From: Coemansia sp. RSA 487
Taxonomy: Eukaryota > Kickxellomycota > Kickxellomycetes > Kickxellales > Kickxellaceae
Assembly (NCBI GenBank): GCA_027577595.1
Contig: JANBRJ010000055.1
Location: forward strand, 46,500 to 110,499
DNA: 64,000 nt
Direction of reading: 5' to 3'
The notes under the pieces were generated by a model. The model worked only from the letters and a program-made list of their open reading frames with translations. It did no database searches and was not told the DNA's origin. Positions 41,857 to 53,300 of the stretch are shown in pieces (within the stretch, counting starts at the first letter, position 1; the number at the start of each line of letters is the position of its first letter). Both the position numbers and the translations under genes were made by a program.

Positions 41857-44800
41857 ATGAGCTCTTCGAAGCGGGTTCAGGCATCGCTGTCGTCCTTCTT
41901 CAAGCCAAAGCAGCAAAAACAGCAGGTGACCACAGCCAGCGTATCCGCTTCTGTCAGCGACATCAGCCTATCGCAGTCGCCACCACCAGTCCGCACGCGT
42001 CAAAATGTTTCGGAGCTCCGTTCGGACAACTCTACTAAGCGTAGACGCGTGCTTAGCAGCGAGGAATGCAGCCTCGGCGACAAGGATGATGAAGGATATG
42101 TGGAGGATCGCGTGGACTCTGCGAGTTCCAAACAGTCAAAGCCACCGAAAGGGGATAAGACTAGCTTTACGTTTTCAAAACGTCGCAGCACTGGCCAAAG
42201 TGCTGGGGAAACGCTGGTAAAGTCTGTGTCTGATACGACCAATATGATGCAGAGATTGAGGATGCGGATTGCTGGTACGAAGGAGTCTGAGGGCTCGTCT
42301 GCAGCCTCGCAGACATTGGCACCAGCGGGAACGCTAGATCAAACATCTATACAGCTTGTGCAGCGCAAGAAAGGCACGAAGTACACCCCTCTTGAGATCC
42401 AGGTGCTTGAAGCCAAGGAACAGCATCCAGACATACTTCTGGCAGTTGAGGTTGGATACAAGTACCGATTTTTTGGTGAGGACGCGCGAATTGCATCTAG
42501 AGTTCTGGGGATAATGTGCACAACGGCAAACAACTTTTACAATGCAAGCATTCCAACGCCGCGACTAATGGTCCACGTTCGCCGGCTTGTTCACGCTGGC
42601 TACAAGGTTGGCGTGATGCGGCAGGCCGAAACAGCAGCCTTAAAAGCGATCAGCGACAATAAAAATGCACCGTTTTCCCGAAAGCTGGCTGATGTATATA
42701 CATCTGGAACACTAGTTGAAGAAGTCGGCGACTCGCCGCACTCAGAGAGTAGCAGTGAAAAATACCTAATGTGTATCACCGAGGGACCAATAGAGAGCAA
42801 CGACAAACGTGTCAACATTGGGATGCTTGCTGTTCAGATAACAACTGGGGACATCGTCTATGATTGTTTCGAGGATGGTTATTTGCGCAGTGCTTTAGAG
42901 ACCAGATTGATGCATTTACAACCTGGGGAGATAATTATCCCTGCTTGTCTGTCTACTGAAACGTTAAAGTCTCTGTCGGGGTATGTCGGATACAGTATAA
43001 AGAATGACGAATCTCGAGAGCCATTGCTAGAGCATGCGAACCGGACAGGGGTGCGTGTATCATTTGCTGATCTAAAATTTACGGACACATCTGCTGCCTC
43101 TAGCGCAATTATCGAGTTTTACACGAAAAATAACGCTAACAGCAGTCTTTCGTATGCTCTGAATCTGCCTGCACTCGTTTCTACAGCACTAGCTATGACA
43201 CTGGACTATCTGGATACATTTAATCTGACGCATGTCATGCTTGTGAGACGGGACAATAGTAACAATGAAAGCGCACCAAAAGAGCTGTTTGCACCGTTTC
43301 ATACAAGGCTGCACATGCTTCTGTCAGCAACTACCCTTCAGACATTAAATATATTTACTGTTTCAGGAAGAACCAGCAATTCTGAGCAATCAGCAATTGC
43401 ACTAAAGGAACTTCTTAAGCCGGGAGGACGCATAGCGGGCGGACATAGCTCGCATGTGAAGGACGGAGACGGGTCGCTTTTTAGCATCATGGACTTTACC
43501 CGCTCTCAATTTGGACGGCGTATGCTGCGTCGCTGGATAGCACATCCGCTGGTTTCACAGGAAAGGCTAATGGGTCGTATAGAAGCTGTAGAATTTCTCA
43601 AGAATGCGATGGAGGACTCGGAGGGCAATAATGTTGGCAACAGCTTGTCAAGCCATGAACCGAAGCAGGTGCTTGCACGCATGCACAACAAAATCGGCCA
43701 GCTGGTAGATATCGAACGGGGATTATGCCGAATCCACTATGGCCAAGCAAGTCCGCAGGAGCTTTTGCGCATTTTGCGTAGCTTGATGGCGGCTGTATCT
43801 CTGGTGCCTGTCGACGTAGAGATTTCGGAGCCTCGTCTGCTTGCGGAAACGCTTGATCCGGATATCTGGTCTAATGATCTACGAGAAGCGGTTTTATCAT
43901 GGACAAACCAGATAGACTATCAAAGTGCAAAAAGTGGACGTAAGAATACGCTGTTTTCTCGTGGACCGCTGTATGATATGCTGCAAGAATGCCACTGCCG
44001 AGTGGAGCAGGTCGATTCTGAGCTTGCAGCATCAATCGGGCATGTGCGCTCAGTGCTAAAGGACGAAAGCATCGAGTTTAAGAGCATATCAGGCATAGAC
44101 TACTTGATAGACATCAAGAACACAAAGGCGAAAACAGTGCCGCTTGACTGGGTCAAAGTTTCTGGAACGAAAAGCAACTCTCGATTCCACACGCCGTACA
44201 TAATAAACAAGCTGGCTGAAAGAGAGCGCTGTCGGGAGGCCCTGCAGCAATCAGCAAAGAATGCTTACAAAACCTTTCTTGCGGGAATCTCTGAAAAATA
44301 CTCGGAGCTAAGACAGCTGGTGGGCTCGCTGGCAACTCTTGATGCGCTGTTTTCTCTTGCAATGCTTGCGCGCAGAGAAGGATACTGCAAGCCCGAGTTT
44401 GTCAACACTACGGAAAACGATTGCGCATCGATAAATCTTGCTGATGCGGTCAACCCAGTCCTCGGCAGCACAGCCGTAACGTATGTACCGAACGTTATTT
44501 CTCTGGGCGATCCGGATAAAGACAGCAATGCGCCCCAAGCAATGATCCTAACAGGCCCCAATGCTGGAGGCAAGAGCTCGCTTATCCGCACTGTAGCATT
44601 AACAAGCATCATGGCTCAATGTGGATCGTTTGTTCCTGCCAGCCATGCACGGCTCAGCATCATCGACGCCATATTCACGCGAATGGGTGCCAGCGACAAC
44701 CTGATGGCTGGAGAAAGCACATTTATGGTCGAGATGCGCGAGACCCAGGAGCTGATGCGCCAAGCAACACCACGATCATTAGCCATATTGGACGAGCTAG

Positions 44801-45252
44801 GCCGTGGAACCAGCACCCATGACGGTGCAGCCATTGCGTATGCTGTGTTGGACCATCTAGTACGCAAGGGAGTATTGACGTTTTTTGTCACGCACTATGC
44901 ACATCTTGTTGATGCATTTGCCGCAAACAAGGCTGTGCGATCTTGCCATATGTCATACATAGAGCGCTCGCGGATAATTGCAGCAAAAACGACAGACAGT
45001 GGTTCTGAAACGAGCACAGAGACGGAAACTACTTGCAGCGATATTACTTTCCTGTATAAGCTTGCCGAAGGAGCGTCAGCAGACAGCTTTGGATTGAATG
45101 TAGCACGTATTGCTGGACTCCCAGAACCGCTTCTTCTGCGGGCAAAGGAGCGAGCAAGTTGGATGCGGGCGGAGATAGAGAGCAAATGGGCATCAAAGCA
45201 CGCCCGAGATCTGAGACATGCCGTTTCTCAGGCATATGCGGCGAGTACCTAA
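41857..45252 (+). CDS. MSH3: DNA mismatch repair protein Msh3
   Basis: MutS-homologue that pairs with Msh2 as MutS-beta to recognise insertion/deletion loops. 1131 residues from the ATG at 41857. A PCNA-interaction box lies at the extreme N-terminus (QASLSSFF, residues about 8-15), as in Msh3 and Msh6. After a disordered basic/acidic linker, the mismatch-binding domain starts KYTPLEIQVLEAKEQHPDIL and LAVEVGYKYRFFGEDARIA, typical of Msh3. The ATPase has Walker A GPNAGGKSS (about 899-907), the MutS signature STFMVEMRETQELM, LAILDELGRGTSTHDG (Walker B) and FFVTHYAHLVD. A short Ser/Thr-rich insert (SETSTETETTCSD) interrupts the ATPase near the end. Intronless. Msh3 rather than Msh6 is preferred because of the Msh3-like start of the MutS-I domain and overall length. 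Confidence 0.93.
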   Translation: MSSSKRVQASLSSFFKPKQQKQQVTTASVSASVSDISLSQSPPPVRTRQNVSELRSDNSTKRRRVLSSEECSLGDKDDEGYVEDRVDSASSKQSKPPKGDKTSFTFSKRRSTGQSAGETLVKSVSDTTNMMQRLRMRIAGTKESEGSSAASQTLAPAGTLDQTSIQLVQRKKGTKYTPLEIQVLEAKEQHPDILLAVEVGYKYRFFGEDARIASRVLGIMCTTANNFYNASIPTPRLMVHVRRLVHAGYKVGVMRQAETAALKAISDNKNAPFSRKLADVYTSGTLVEEVGDSPHSESSSEKYLMCITEGPIESNDKRVNIGMLAVQITTGDIVYDCFEDGYLRSALETRLMHLQPGEIIIPACLSTETLKSLSGYVGYSIKNDESREPLLEHANRTGVRVSFADLKFTDTSAASSAIIEFYTKNNANSSLSYALNLPALVSTALAMTLDYLDTFNLTHVMLVRRDNSNNESAPKELFAPFHTRLHMLLSATTLQTLNIFTVSGRTSNSEQSAIALKELLKPGGRIAGGHSSHVKDGDGSLFSIMDFTRSQFGRRMLRRWIAHPLVSQERLMGRIEAVEFLKNAMEDSEGNNVGNSLSSHEPKQVLARMHNKIGQLVDIERGLCRIHYGQASPQELLRILRSLMAAVSLVPVDVEISEPRLLAETLDPDIWSNDLREAVLSWTNQIDYQSAKSGRKNTLFSRGPLYDMLQECHCRVEQVDSELAASIGHVRSVLKDESIEFKSISGIDYLIDIKNTKAKTVPLDWVKVSGTKSNSRFHTPYIINKLAERERCREALQQSAKNAYKTFLAGISEKYSELRQLVGSLATLDALFSLAMLARREGYCKPEFVNTTENDCASINLADAVNPVLGSTAVTYVPNVISLGDPDKDSNAPQAMILTGPNAGGKSSLIRTVALTSIMAQCGSFVPASHARLSIIDAIFTRMGASDNLMAGESTFMVEMRETQELMRQATPRSLAILDELGRGTSTHDGAAIAYAVLDHLVRKGVLTFFVTHYAHLVDAFAANKAVRSCHMSYIERSRIIAAKTTDSGSETSTETETTCSDITFLYKLAEGASADSFGLNVARIAGLPEPLLLRAKERASWMRAEIESKWASKHARDLRHAVSQAYAAST

Positions 45253-45328
45253 TGTGCGAATGTAACGTCGACATGCCATTTATTTGTTTTTAATAAAAAA
45301 AATTGGTTGGGTACGACTGTCAATGATC

Positions 45329-46741
45329 TCAACAGGTGAACGGTTCTAGAGCCTGGGCAAAGCGACTAATGGCAACCTCAAAACTGCCCACGGCTGCGTA
45401 GGAAAACGCAGCACGCATGTATGGCTTGTCCAGTACTTTGTCGGTCTGACCAAGAGGAGAAAACATGTATCCAGGAACCAGAAGCACATGGTTGTTGATC
45501 ATAGACTCAAATATTTCACGCATCACGCCCTTCTTCTTTTTCGACTCCTCATTAAGCAGCACACGGAACCACAAAAACATGCCAGCGGTAGGGATTGTGA
45601 ACTCCACCTTTCCCTTGAGGTGGGATTGGCATATGTCGACGAATTGGTCGCGACGCTCGGCGTACTCGCGCTGGGTTTGCACTAGGTGCCTCTCCCAGCC
45701 GCCATGGCCCCAATCTTCGTTCATTAGTTTGGAAACAATCGCCTGGCTAAGCCCAGCAGGCTGCTGTATGCTTGTCTCGTTGTGAAATTGGATCTTGTCA
45801 GTGATGTACTTTGGAGCAGTTATCCAGCCACAGCGCAAGCCCGGCGCCAAAACTTTGCTGAAGGAGTCTAGACGAATAACACGTCCGTCAGTGTCGATCG
45901 ACAGCAGAGATGGGACAAGCGACGCAATTCCAGGCAAGTCCTTGTAGCGATCCTCTGGGCCACTCACCTCAGCCAAGGGCTTGTAGGGTCCAAGCTGAAG
46001 ATAGTAATAGGGATCGTCTTCGACAATTATCAAATTGTGCTTTTGTGCAATCGCGTAGATTTCGCGCCTACGTGCCAAAGACATTGTTGCACCAGTAGGA
46101 TTCTGTGCGGTAGGTACCGTATACACAAGGCGAGGTGCATTCCCCGGCCCATCCCAAGTCTCGCATAGACGGTCGAGCTCGCTGGGCATCATGCCCTCGC
46201 TATCCATATCGACTGGACATAGGTGGATCCCCATGGGACGAACTGTTTCGATGGCAGCTGGATACGTCCACTCATCAACGACCAGTGTGTCGCCGCTATG
46301 GTAGAATAGCGCGATGGCCTTTGTGAAGGCGTCGGTGTTGCCCGAGGAAACCACAACGTCCCAGTCTTCGTACGGAGGATCGTGCACACGCTCCGTATGC
46401 TCGTAAGCAAACCTTGTATAGCTCGGAACACCACGGCCGTTTCCATACTGCAAAAAGCGCTCAAGACCCTCGACCTTGGCTGTTGGTTTCTTTGTGGTGA
46501 TTGAAACGGCTTTCGTAGCTGCGCCAGAATTAGCGACTGACATTCCTGCCTCGGCGACGGTGGCGCTGATCGATGCAAACGGGAATGTGTCTGGGTGCGG
46601 CAGCCCTGCGCCAAGCGAGACAATGGTTGGGTCTGCATCCATGTACTTTTGAAGTGACTTTAGTGGGCTGTTCTTACGGCGCTTGGTTACTTCAGAGAAC
46701 AGGTCCGAAAGATCCTTGGAGTGCGGTTTGGATGATGGCAT
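45329..46741 (-). CDS. ARO8: Aromatic/2-aminoadipate aminotransferase, Aro8 type
   Basis: PLP-dependent class I aminotransferase of 470 residues interconverting aromatic amino acids or 2-aminoadipate and their 2-oxo acids with glutamate/2-oxoglutarate; in the cytosol it serves Phe/Tyr synthesis and can work in lysine metabolism. N-terminal RKNSPLKSLQKYM, then VSLGAGLPHPDTFPF, the substrate-binding loop YGNGRGVPSYTRF, VVSSGNTDAFTKAI (cofactor phosphate region), YTVPTAQNPTGATMS, EDDPYYYLQLGPY, and the Schiff-base lysine in RLDSFSKVLAPGLRCGW (near residue 295). Length and motif order match yeast Aro8. Intronless. The stop lies 77 bp from that of convergent MSH3. Confidence 0.93.
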   Translation of the reverse strand: MPSSKPHSKDLSDLFSEVTKRRKNSPLKSLQKYMDADPTIVSLGAGLPHPDTFPFASISATVAEAGMSVANSGAATKAVSITTKKPTAKVEGLERFLQYGNGRGVPSYTRFAYEHTERVHDPPYEDWDVVVSSGNTDAFTKAIALFYHSGDTLVVDEWTYPAAIETVRPMGIHLCPVDMDSEGMMPSELDRLCETWDGPGNAPRLVYTVPTAQNPTGATMSLARRREIYAIAQKHNLIIVEDDPYYYLQLGPYKPLAEVSGPEDRYKDLPGIASLVPSLLSIDTDGRVIRLDSFSKVLAPGLRCGWITAPKYITDKIQFHNETSIQQPAGLSQAIVSKLMNEDWGHGGWERHLVQTQREYAERRDQFVDICQSHLKGKVEFTIPTAGMFLWFRVLLNEESKKKKGVMREIFESMINNHVLLVPGYMFSPLGQTDKVLDKPYMRAAFSYAAVGSFEVAISRFAQALEPFTC

Positions 46742-47071
46742 CGTATGTTTGAGAAACGAAAAATGTGTATTGGCAAAAGAGCGAGCAAGCAGAAAATATA
46801 TTCGAAGAAAGACAGCAAAGATAAGAGACGAACCAGTATTTACGCCGCAACACGATCAGCTTTCCCATCCACTGATGATTCACTTTGCGCACTTCTGTTG
46901 CCTGGGCTTTCCAAGGGCACGAAAAATGTGCCGCTTTTGCCGTCGAATGATTCAGAACAGATTTTGTGTTCAAAGGAATATACACGAAAAAAATAATTAC
47001 ATGGAAAAGATAAGTCTAGAAAGCATTTTCGTTTGCACATAGTCAGCCAGCTGTCGATGGGAAAGCACGAC
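46742..47071. other. ARO8 promoter and DPH3 3' region
   Basis: 330 bp between two minus-strand genes; no ORF of interest and no clear Gcn4-type TGACTCA site noticed. Confidence 0.4.
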
Positions 47072-47338
47072 TTAGGCGACCGTAATGGTAGTGCTAAGCT
47101 GAATAGCCTCGTCGTCATCATCTGGAGCAAACTCTTCGGGGTCATAGATGACTCTAAGGCGTAGTGAGCAGCTAGGGCAGTGCGCAATGGTCTCGCCTTC
47201 CTCAAGAAGCTCCTTGGAGATTTCGAAGCGGTCACCGCAGGGGCAAGGATAATAATACTTGTCCTCGTCCTCGTCGTAATCCATGTCTTCTATCTCCACC
47301 TCGTCGTAGACGTTGTCTGTGTTGGTATCAATTGCCAT
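47072..47338 (-). CDS. DPH3: Diphthamide biosynthesis protein Dph3/Kti11
   Basis: 88 residues. CSL-type zinc protein that donates electrons to the Dph1-Dph2 radical enzyme in diphthamide formation on elongation factor 2 and supports Elongator-dependent tRNA modification. The acidic N-terminus ([20 protein letters not shown]) leads into the four zinc or iron ligands in YPCPCGDRF and [11 protein letters not shown], with [10 protein letters not shown] between them; this spacing is diagnostic. The C-terminal tail is acidic then Thr-rich. Intronless. Both a solid identification and a good length match. Confidence 0.96.
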   Translation of the reverse strand: MAIDTNTDNVYDEVEIEDMDYDEDEDKYYYPCPCGDRFEISKELLEEGETIAHCPSCSLRLRVIYDPEEFAPDDDDEAIQLSTTITVA

Positions 47339-48290
47339 TTTAAAAAAAGAAAAAAGGACTTGTAAATGCGAAATTCATCCTAATCAAAGCTAAGAAAACC
47401 GAGAAAGGATGCTAAAAGAAAGTGACAAAAATTCGAGCAGAAAAGTGAGGGAAAATTTAGTGCATGCCGCAGCCAGTCGGCTCAGCACAAATCGACTCAT
47501 CAAATCATATTTTTTAATCCAAGTTGCTGGGCTTCAAAACCAATCAATGGAAGGAACACACCGATCAAGATATCCCAGCATCTCTTTTTTAGCACAAAGT
47601 CTCGCTAAAACTGATGGGTTGTTTGGTGAAATGGGGTTTGGTGATGGCTCGGGTCTACATGCCTTTGAAGTTTGCTGTAGAAAGGAAACCGATGGTATGT
47701 CAGAGGTCTCTGCTTGTTGGCCAACGTACAATAGCATTGAATCCAATGGCACACAGACATCTCTCATACTGGATATATATCCCATTTCGTTTTCACTTCA
47801 ATAGTGAAAAACTCAGCAACGCTTTGAACAACACGCGCCTGTGAAAACTTCAAGGATTTCCTTTTTCGGGAACTACAAGCAAGTTTCTTGACGCAGAGAA
47901 GATTAAAGTGGAAAATGCGATCTGGATACGGAAACCCAAAATGGGAGGCTTGCACTTCCACATATTGAGTGGTCACAATCACGCCATGGCTTATTTAAGA
48001 ACTTTTTCTTTTTTTTTCCCTTTCTCTTTCTCTTTCTCTTCCCCTCCTTTCCCCTTGTACCTTTGTTCTTTTGCTTTATTTCTTGGAGCACCCCTGAGCC
48101 TTTTGCCACAGCTGTCTCTTTATTCTTCTTCCATTTTCTATCCTAAGCCTTCTTGCTTTGGACCATTTGTTCGAACGCTTGCCAAATCGATATCCTCCCC
48201 CGAACCAGTAGCTCCCAGTAGACCACACTGACGACGCAAACCAACGCTTGCCTTTCCCTCACCAGAAAACATACGCATATCCAGAGGCCA
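47339..48290. other. Divergent promoter with polypyrimidine tract
   Basis: 950 bp between DPH3 (minus) and the spliced small membrane gene (plus). A strong T/C tract runs about 48003-48060 (repeated TTTCTC units) on the plus strand, about 240 bp before the ATG at 48291. A 131-codon ORF at 47409 has no recognisable features. Confidence 0.45.
48003..48060 (+). promoter_or_regulatory. Polypyrimidine tract upstream of small membrane gene
   Basis: Nearly pure T and C on the plus strand (about 55 bases, with repeats of CTTTCT). Such tracts are common in filamentous-fungal core promoters close to transcription start sites. Assignment by composition only. Confidence 0.4.
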
Positions 48291-48654
48291 ATGTGGGCAT
48301 CTAGTACATTGTCCGCTGACTTTGCGCGGGCACGCATAGCGCATTCTATGGTAGACAATGGTGCGCTGGGTTTTGTCACAGGTGACAAAGGGCAAATCGC
48401 CGCACGGATCGCTTTTGGAGACTCAACAGCAGCAGTCGTGTTACCCGGCGTTGCAATTCTTGGATTTGTTTTCCTGGCTGCACTGGCTGAAGCAGTCATA
48501 AACAAATATCGCCGATATACATCTGATAGATACTTTTGCATGTCGCCTGGTAAGTCTCTAAACTCTACATTTCATTACGGGCGCTCAATCTTCTGACTTA
48601 TTAACAGAAGCCAACAAAAAAGAGGACAGAGATCAGGGTACACTTGGAACCTGA
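48291..48654 (+). CDS. Spliced 101-residue single-pass membrane protein, unknown function
   Basis: Not recognised. Exon 1 is 48291-48549 (86 codons plus one base), intron 48550-48607 (58 nt, donor GTAAGT, acceptor TTAACAG), exon 2 48608-48654. Splicing turns the unspliced C-terminus into MSPEANKKEDRDQGTLGT. The protein has a soluble N-terminal half, one strong membrane helix at about 49-69 (AAVVLPGVAILGFVFLAALA), then a positive patch (NKYRRYTSDRYF) and a short charged tail, consistent with an N-out/C-in or organelle inner-membrane protein. The good splice signals and restored hydrophilic tail support a real gene. Small mitochondrial or ER assembly factors have this size, but no family is identified. 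Confidence 0.6.
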
Positions 48655-50383
48655 TTTCTGGCACCTCCTTTAAAGATATTGCTGGAGAAGCTGCTTACCG
48701 CTGCTGTATATTATTGCATCCATTTTCTTCCCGCTCTTGCTCTTTCCTTGCCCTTGACTGACATTCCTCTGCGTATCCCCCATGGTCTTCCTTGTTAATT
48801 TCATCCATCCTGGTCAAGTCATGTGCAAGTAATTTATATGACAGCACGCACGCCATCTCTGCTGACGATTTAACAGCCTGTGTCAATTTTTTTATCCTGT
48901 TTCGCAAAGCACGCTCAGTGACCTTCTTGATTCCCTTGCGGCGGTCGGGGGTTTATTGTATTTGCTCAGATGCAGCCCAGCAATTCCTATTGTTATTTTG
49001 CATTTTCAATTGTGCCCGAGTTGGGCATTGCGTTTGGTGCGCCTCCTCCACACTCTTGCCTTTTTTCTTCACCCATCTCTCCACATGTTTGCCAGATATC
49101 GATCTGCTTGCCAAAAGAGACCGCCTTTCTCCCTTTTCCTTTCTCAAATCCTTTGTCATTCATCAGCTATGCTTCAATAGAATAGCATTGATGAAAACAT
49201 TACGCAAATGGCACAGCTCTGTTTCTTTACAACAACCAACTACCGTTTCTTGGTCGAGCATTCAAGGGTGTGCAGCACATCCATTCATCGCTTTTATTGC
49301 TAAATCTGCCTATTCTATGCATGTGTACATACCCGCCAGTGCATTTGCCACTTCCATTTTGTTTTATCCACACACTCGAAAAAACATGCTTCTTTCTTGC
49401 TTGCTTCCCCTTCTACCGCTCCTCAGAAGCGACAGATTGGCAATGTACCGAAGCAGGATGTCTGCAATGCATATGCATGAAACATGCTCTTGTGCGTTTA
49501 GGTTCTTTTTCTTGGTCACTTTTTTGCAATAACCCCACTAGTTTATTGCAAAGCACCTGCTATTCTGTTTATGCTCTGGCGGTTTATTTGTTTACCATAT
49601 CTGCAAAGCAAGACACATTTCCCTACATCTACGTCCGAATTGCGTATCACACTTCTCTTCATGGAGATTCTGCATTTGGTGCGCTCGGGCGTTTACTTTG
49701 AGTCTCTTCTTGTGTACCAAAGGACATCCTTCCATTTTTGCATATAATAGCAAAAAGATGGCATCTAGACATACACGCATCTATGGCGTTGCGTGTTGTG
49801 TATGTATGTATGAGCACTGCATACATTGCCACGGAACAAGCATCCGAGCTATTTTTATTGTCTGCAAATGTTACAATAAAAAACACATTTGGTGGATATC
49901 TCTCTTCCATCAACAGCATTTCCTCCTGTTCGCGAGCATGACTCAAAGAAAGCTATTGTTTGCTTAGAAAAATGTTTTATGATTCCTTCTTGCATATGCG
50001 TTTCAGTGAATGGTTATTGTCAGAGACAATGTCTGCACCTCTATCTTTTGCAGACGGCATCCACTCTTCTTGGCTCCTTCAGCCAGCTGACCTAGAGGAA
50101 AACTCTCTTTCTCCCTTGCTCCCAAGTGTGCATTTCTTGGTGTGCGTATGTGTGAATCAATTTCCGTGGGTTCTGCTCCCCTTCCCCGCTGCCTTTAATA
50201 ATTTCAGCCAAAAGGAAACAAAAACACATATATTACGTTGACACTGCATTTATTTATTCGCTGAATGACTTTTCTAAACTAATTAGTTGGAGACTAACCA
50301 TGTCCGCACATGTGACATACGCTTTTCCATTACTTTCCCCCATGTGTGGGATGTTTTTTGTTTTCATTTTGCTTGACTTGTAG
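48655..50383. other. Region upstream of the ABC transporter; probably holds its missing first exon
   Basis: 1.7 kb. The ABC-transporter frame enters at an acceptor at 50383 in phase 1, so at least one 5' exon must lie here. An ORF segment starting ATG at 50029 (MSAPLSFADGIHSSWLL) is a candidate because related transporters start with a short lumenal segment containing Trp and Asp-Gly, but no good phase-1 donor was found. T-rich ORFs at 48792-49532 look random. Confidence 0.4.
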
Positions 50384-53300
50384 GAACAATACGTCCATCA
50401 GACACTGAACAACAAGGACAGCAGCATCTACTACTAAACGAAGAATTCGTTTCCGATTCCAGCAACAACCAGCATGCAGCTTCCTCTCTCAATTTGCAGT
50501 GCGTGGAAGCACCTAACAGCACCAACAACAGCATAAATCGCACAAAGTTGCCTACTTCCTGTCTGGATGCAAAAAAGTCAAAACTGGTTTCGCGAGTAAA
50601 CTTTCTAAAGCTGGTATGCAATGGGATTATACAGTTTCTTATCGCCCAGTGTCTTGTCCATACCATGCTTACGTTTGCGCTCCGCCAAGAGATAATCCAC
50701 CACAGACATGGTCGGGCAGCAACAAACATGGCCTCGTGGCTCGCCGTTTCGCAAATATGCATTGCCCTTGCCTGGGCCCTCCAATTCCGGAATCGCTATA
50801 CATTGCGCCCAACCAAGAGACAGGAACCTGCCGCTATCGGCTCGCAGCAGCCGATTTTTACTTGGATCATGCGTCGCGAGTACTTTTGGCTGTTTTCTCT
50901 GGCGGCATCCATTTATGAGCTCCACGCGTACATTGCCTGCAACCCACAGTGGAGTGAAAATAATAGCATCCAACCTGCAACCGCCAACACCATGCTACAT
51001 GTGCTGATTACGATGCGGATTGTTGTCAACTCGTTGCTGGTTGTTTGCGCAATCCACGCAAGCGCACTTCAGCGCTCGTATGCCATTCTTTCGGCAGAAT
51101 ATGCAAAGCGCCGCGAGGAGCAGCTCCGCGAACAAAGAAGACACATTTCTTCCATGCCCAGCACATCCTCTGCGCTGACAGCAAGTTCTGATGGGTTTCT
51201 TGACAACAATCCCTCTCCTTCTCAACAGGTATCGTCGCAGCTCCAAAAGTCAAACGCAGACGAGAGTAGTGCAACTCCGGAGACGCGTGCGCTTTCCGCT
51301 GCATATGGCGGCAGAACTTATGGCACGATTGGCGAAAACTCGCTTGTCCACCCGGTTCCTAGCACAACCAGCACGCTGTCGCAACAGAGCAAAGCATCAA
51401 CAGAAATAACGCCGCTGATCGGCCCTAGCCAGCATGTTTCTGACCCCCACAGCCAAAGCGTTTCTGACATGTGCGATCTCCCGCCAATATCGTCGCACAT
51501 AACCATAGCCGAAAACGACGAGGATGCGCTGAAGAGTGGCGTGAAGAAAGTGCGCATGTACCACCAGTCAGACGAGCTCAGCCATGACATCATGGGGCTT
51601 CGTAAACGCCTCCGAATCCTGCTTCCATTCCTCTGGCCGTCCAACGACCGAATTCTGCAGATTCGCATATTTGCGTGTGTGCTTATTCTGCTAGCTGGGC
51701 GTCTTGTCAACATTCTTGCGCCGCTGCAATTCAAAATTGTGGTGGACAGTCTGTCGCCCAAGGACGGATCGCCTGTAAAGTTCCAATGGGTTCATGTACT
51801 TTTCTATGCTTTGCTCCGCTCGCTGCAGGGCAGCGTCGGCATTTTGAGCACTGTCCAGAGCTTTGTTTGGATCCCTGTCGGCCAGAACACAACAAAGCGC
51901 ATCTCGGTGGAAATGTTTGAGCATCTGCACAAACTGTCTCTAAGGTTCCACGTTGGTCGCAAGACTGGCGAAATTCTGCGCGTCCAGGACCGTGGCGTGA
52001 CTTCAGTGGTTTCGCTGCTTTCCTCTGTCATATTCAATGTGCTTCCGACGCTGGTTGACATTGTCCTTGCCTGTTACTTCTTTTCCGTCATGTTTGACCT
52101 CTACTTTGGCACGATAGTCTTTACGACAATGGGCTCATACTTGGCGGTTACCATCATGTTTACCAGCTGGCGCGCGAGATACCGGCGCAAATCAAACTAC
52201 CTTGACAACGAGATGGAGGCACGCGCTGTTGACTCGCTGCTTAACTTTGAGACAGTAAAGTACTACAACGCCGAAAAATTCGAGTGCGCTGAGTATACGC
52301 ATGCCGTGGATGAGTTTCAGGACGCCGAATGGCTGAGTAATGCGACAATGACCATGATGAACCTTGGCCAAAACCTCATCGTGCAAGTGGGGATGTTTGC
52401 CGGCGCGCTTTTGAGTGCCAGACGCGTCTACGAAGGCGAGATGACTGTCGGTGACTTTACTATGCTTTTGACCTATATCATGCAGCTGTACGAGCCGCTC
52501 AACTGGTTTGGCACCTACTATCGCGTCATTCAGAAGAATCTCATCGATATGGAAAAACTCCTTGAGCTGTTTGACGAGGCAATCGAGGTAAAGGATCCTG
52601 TTGTCCCTGCAAAGCTAGAGGTTCCCCGTGGCGAGGTTGTCTTTGATAACGTGTCGTTTTCCTACGAAAACCAGCCGACGCTAAAGAATGTGTCGTTCAA
52701 GGTTCCTGCAGGATCAACTGTAGCCATTGTCGGGCCTTCAGGAAGCGGTAAAAGCACCATTCTGCGCCTGCTGTTTAGGTTCTACGATGTCAACTCAGGA
52801 CGTATCCTCATTGACGGACAGGATATCCGAGGTGTCAAACAGACTGATCTGCGAAAAGCAATTGGCGTTGTCCCCCAGGACACTGTGCTCTTTAATGACT
52901 CGATCCGCTACAACATTGCATATGGCCGGGCGGGAAACGAGACGGGCGTGTTGATGAACGATGTTGCAGAGGCGGCCGATGCAGCACACATCCATGATCG
53001 CATCATGGGATTTTCCGATCAGTACGAAACACGCGTCGGCGAGCGTGGCCAGCGTCTTTCTGGTGGAGAGAAGCAGCGAGTAGCCATCGCTCGCACGCTT
53101 CTAAAGGACCCCAGGATTGTGTGCTTGGACGAAGCCACTAGCGCGCTTGATACGCACACTGAGCGCCAGATCCAGGCATCACTCCACGAGATGACACAGG
53201 ACAGAACTACACTTATCATTGCACACCGACTTTCGACAATTGTGCATGCGGATCAGATCCTTATTGTCCAGAGCGGAGAGATTGTCGAACGCGGAACACA

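Noticed and set aside
48792-49532. 246-codon plus-strand ORF upstream of the ABC transporter
   Set aside because: T-rich sequence giving Cys/Phe/Leu/Ser-rich text, with a non-ATG start and stop-free by composition; no coherent membrane pattern.
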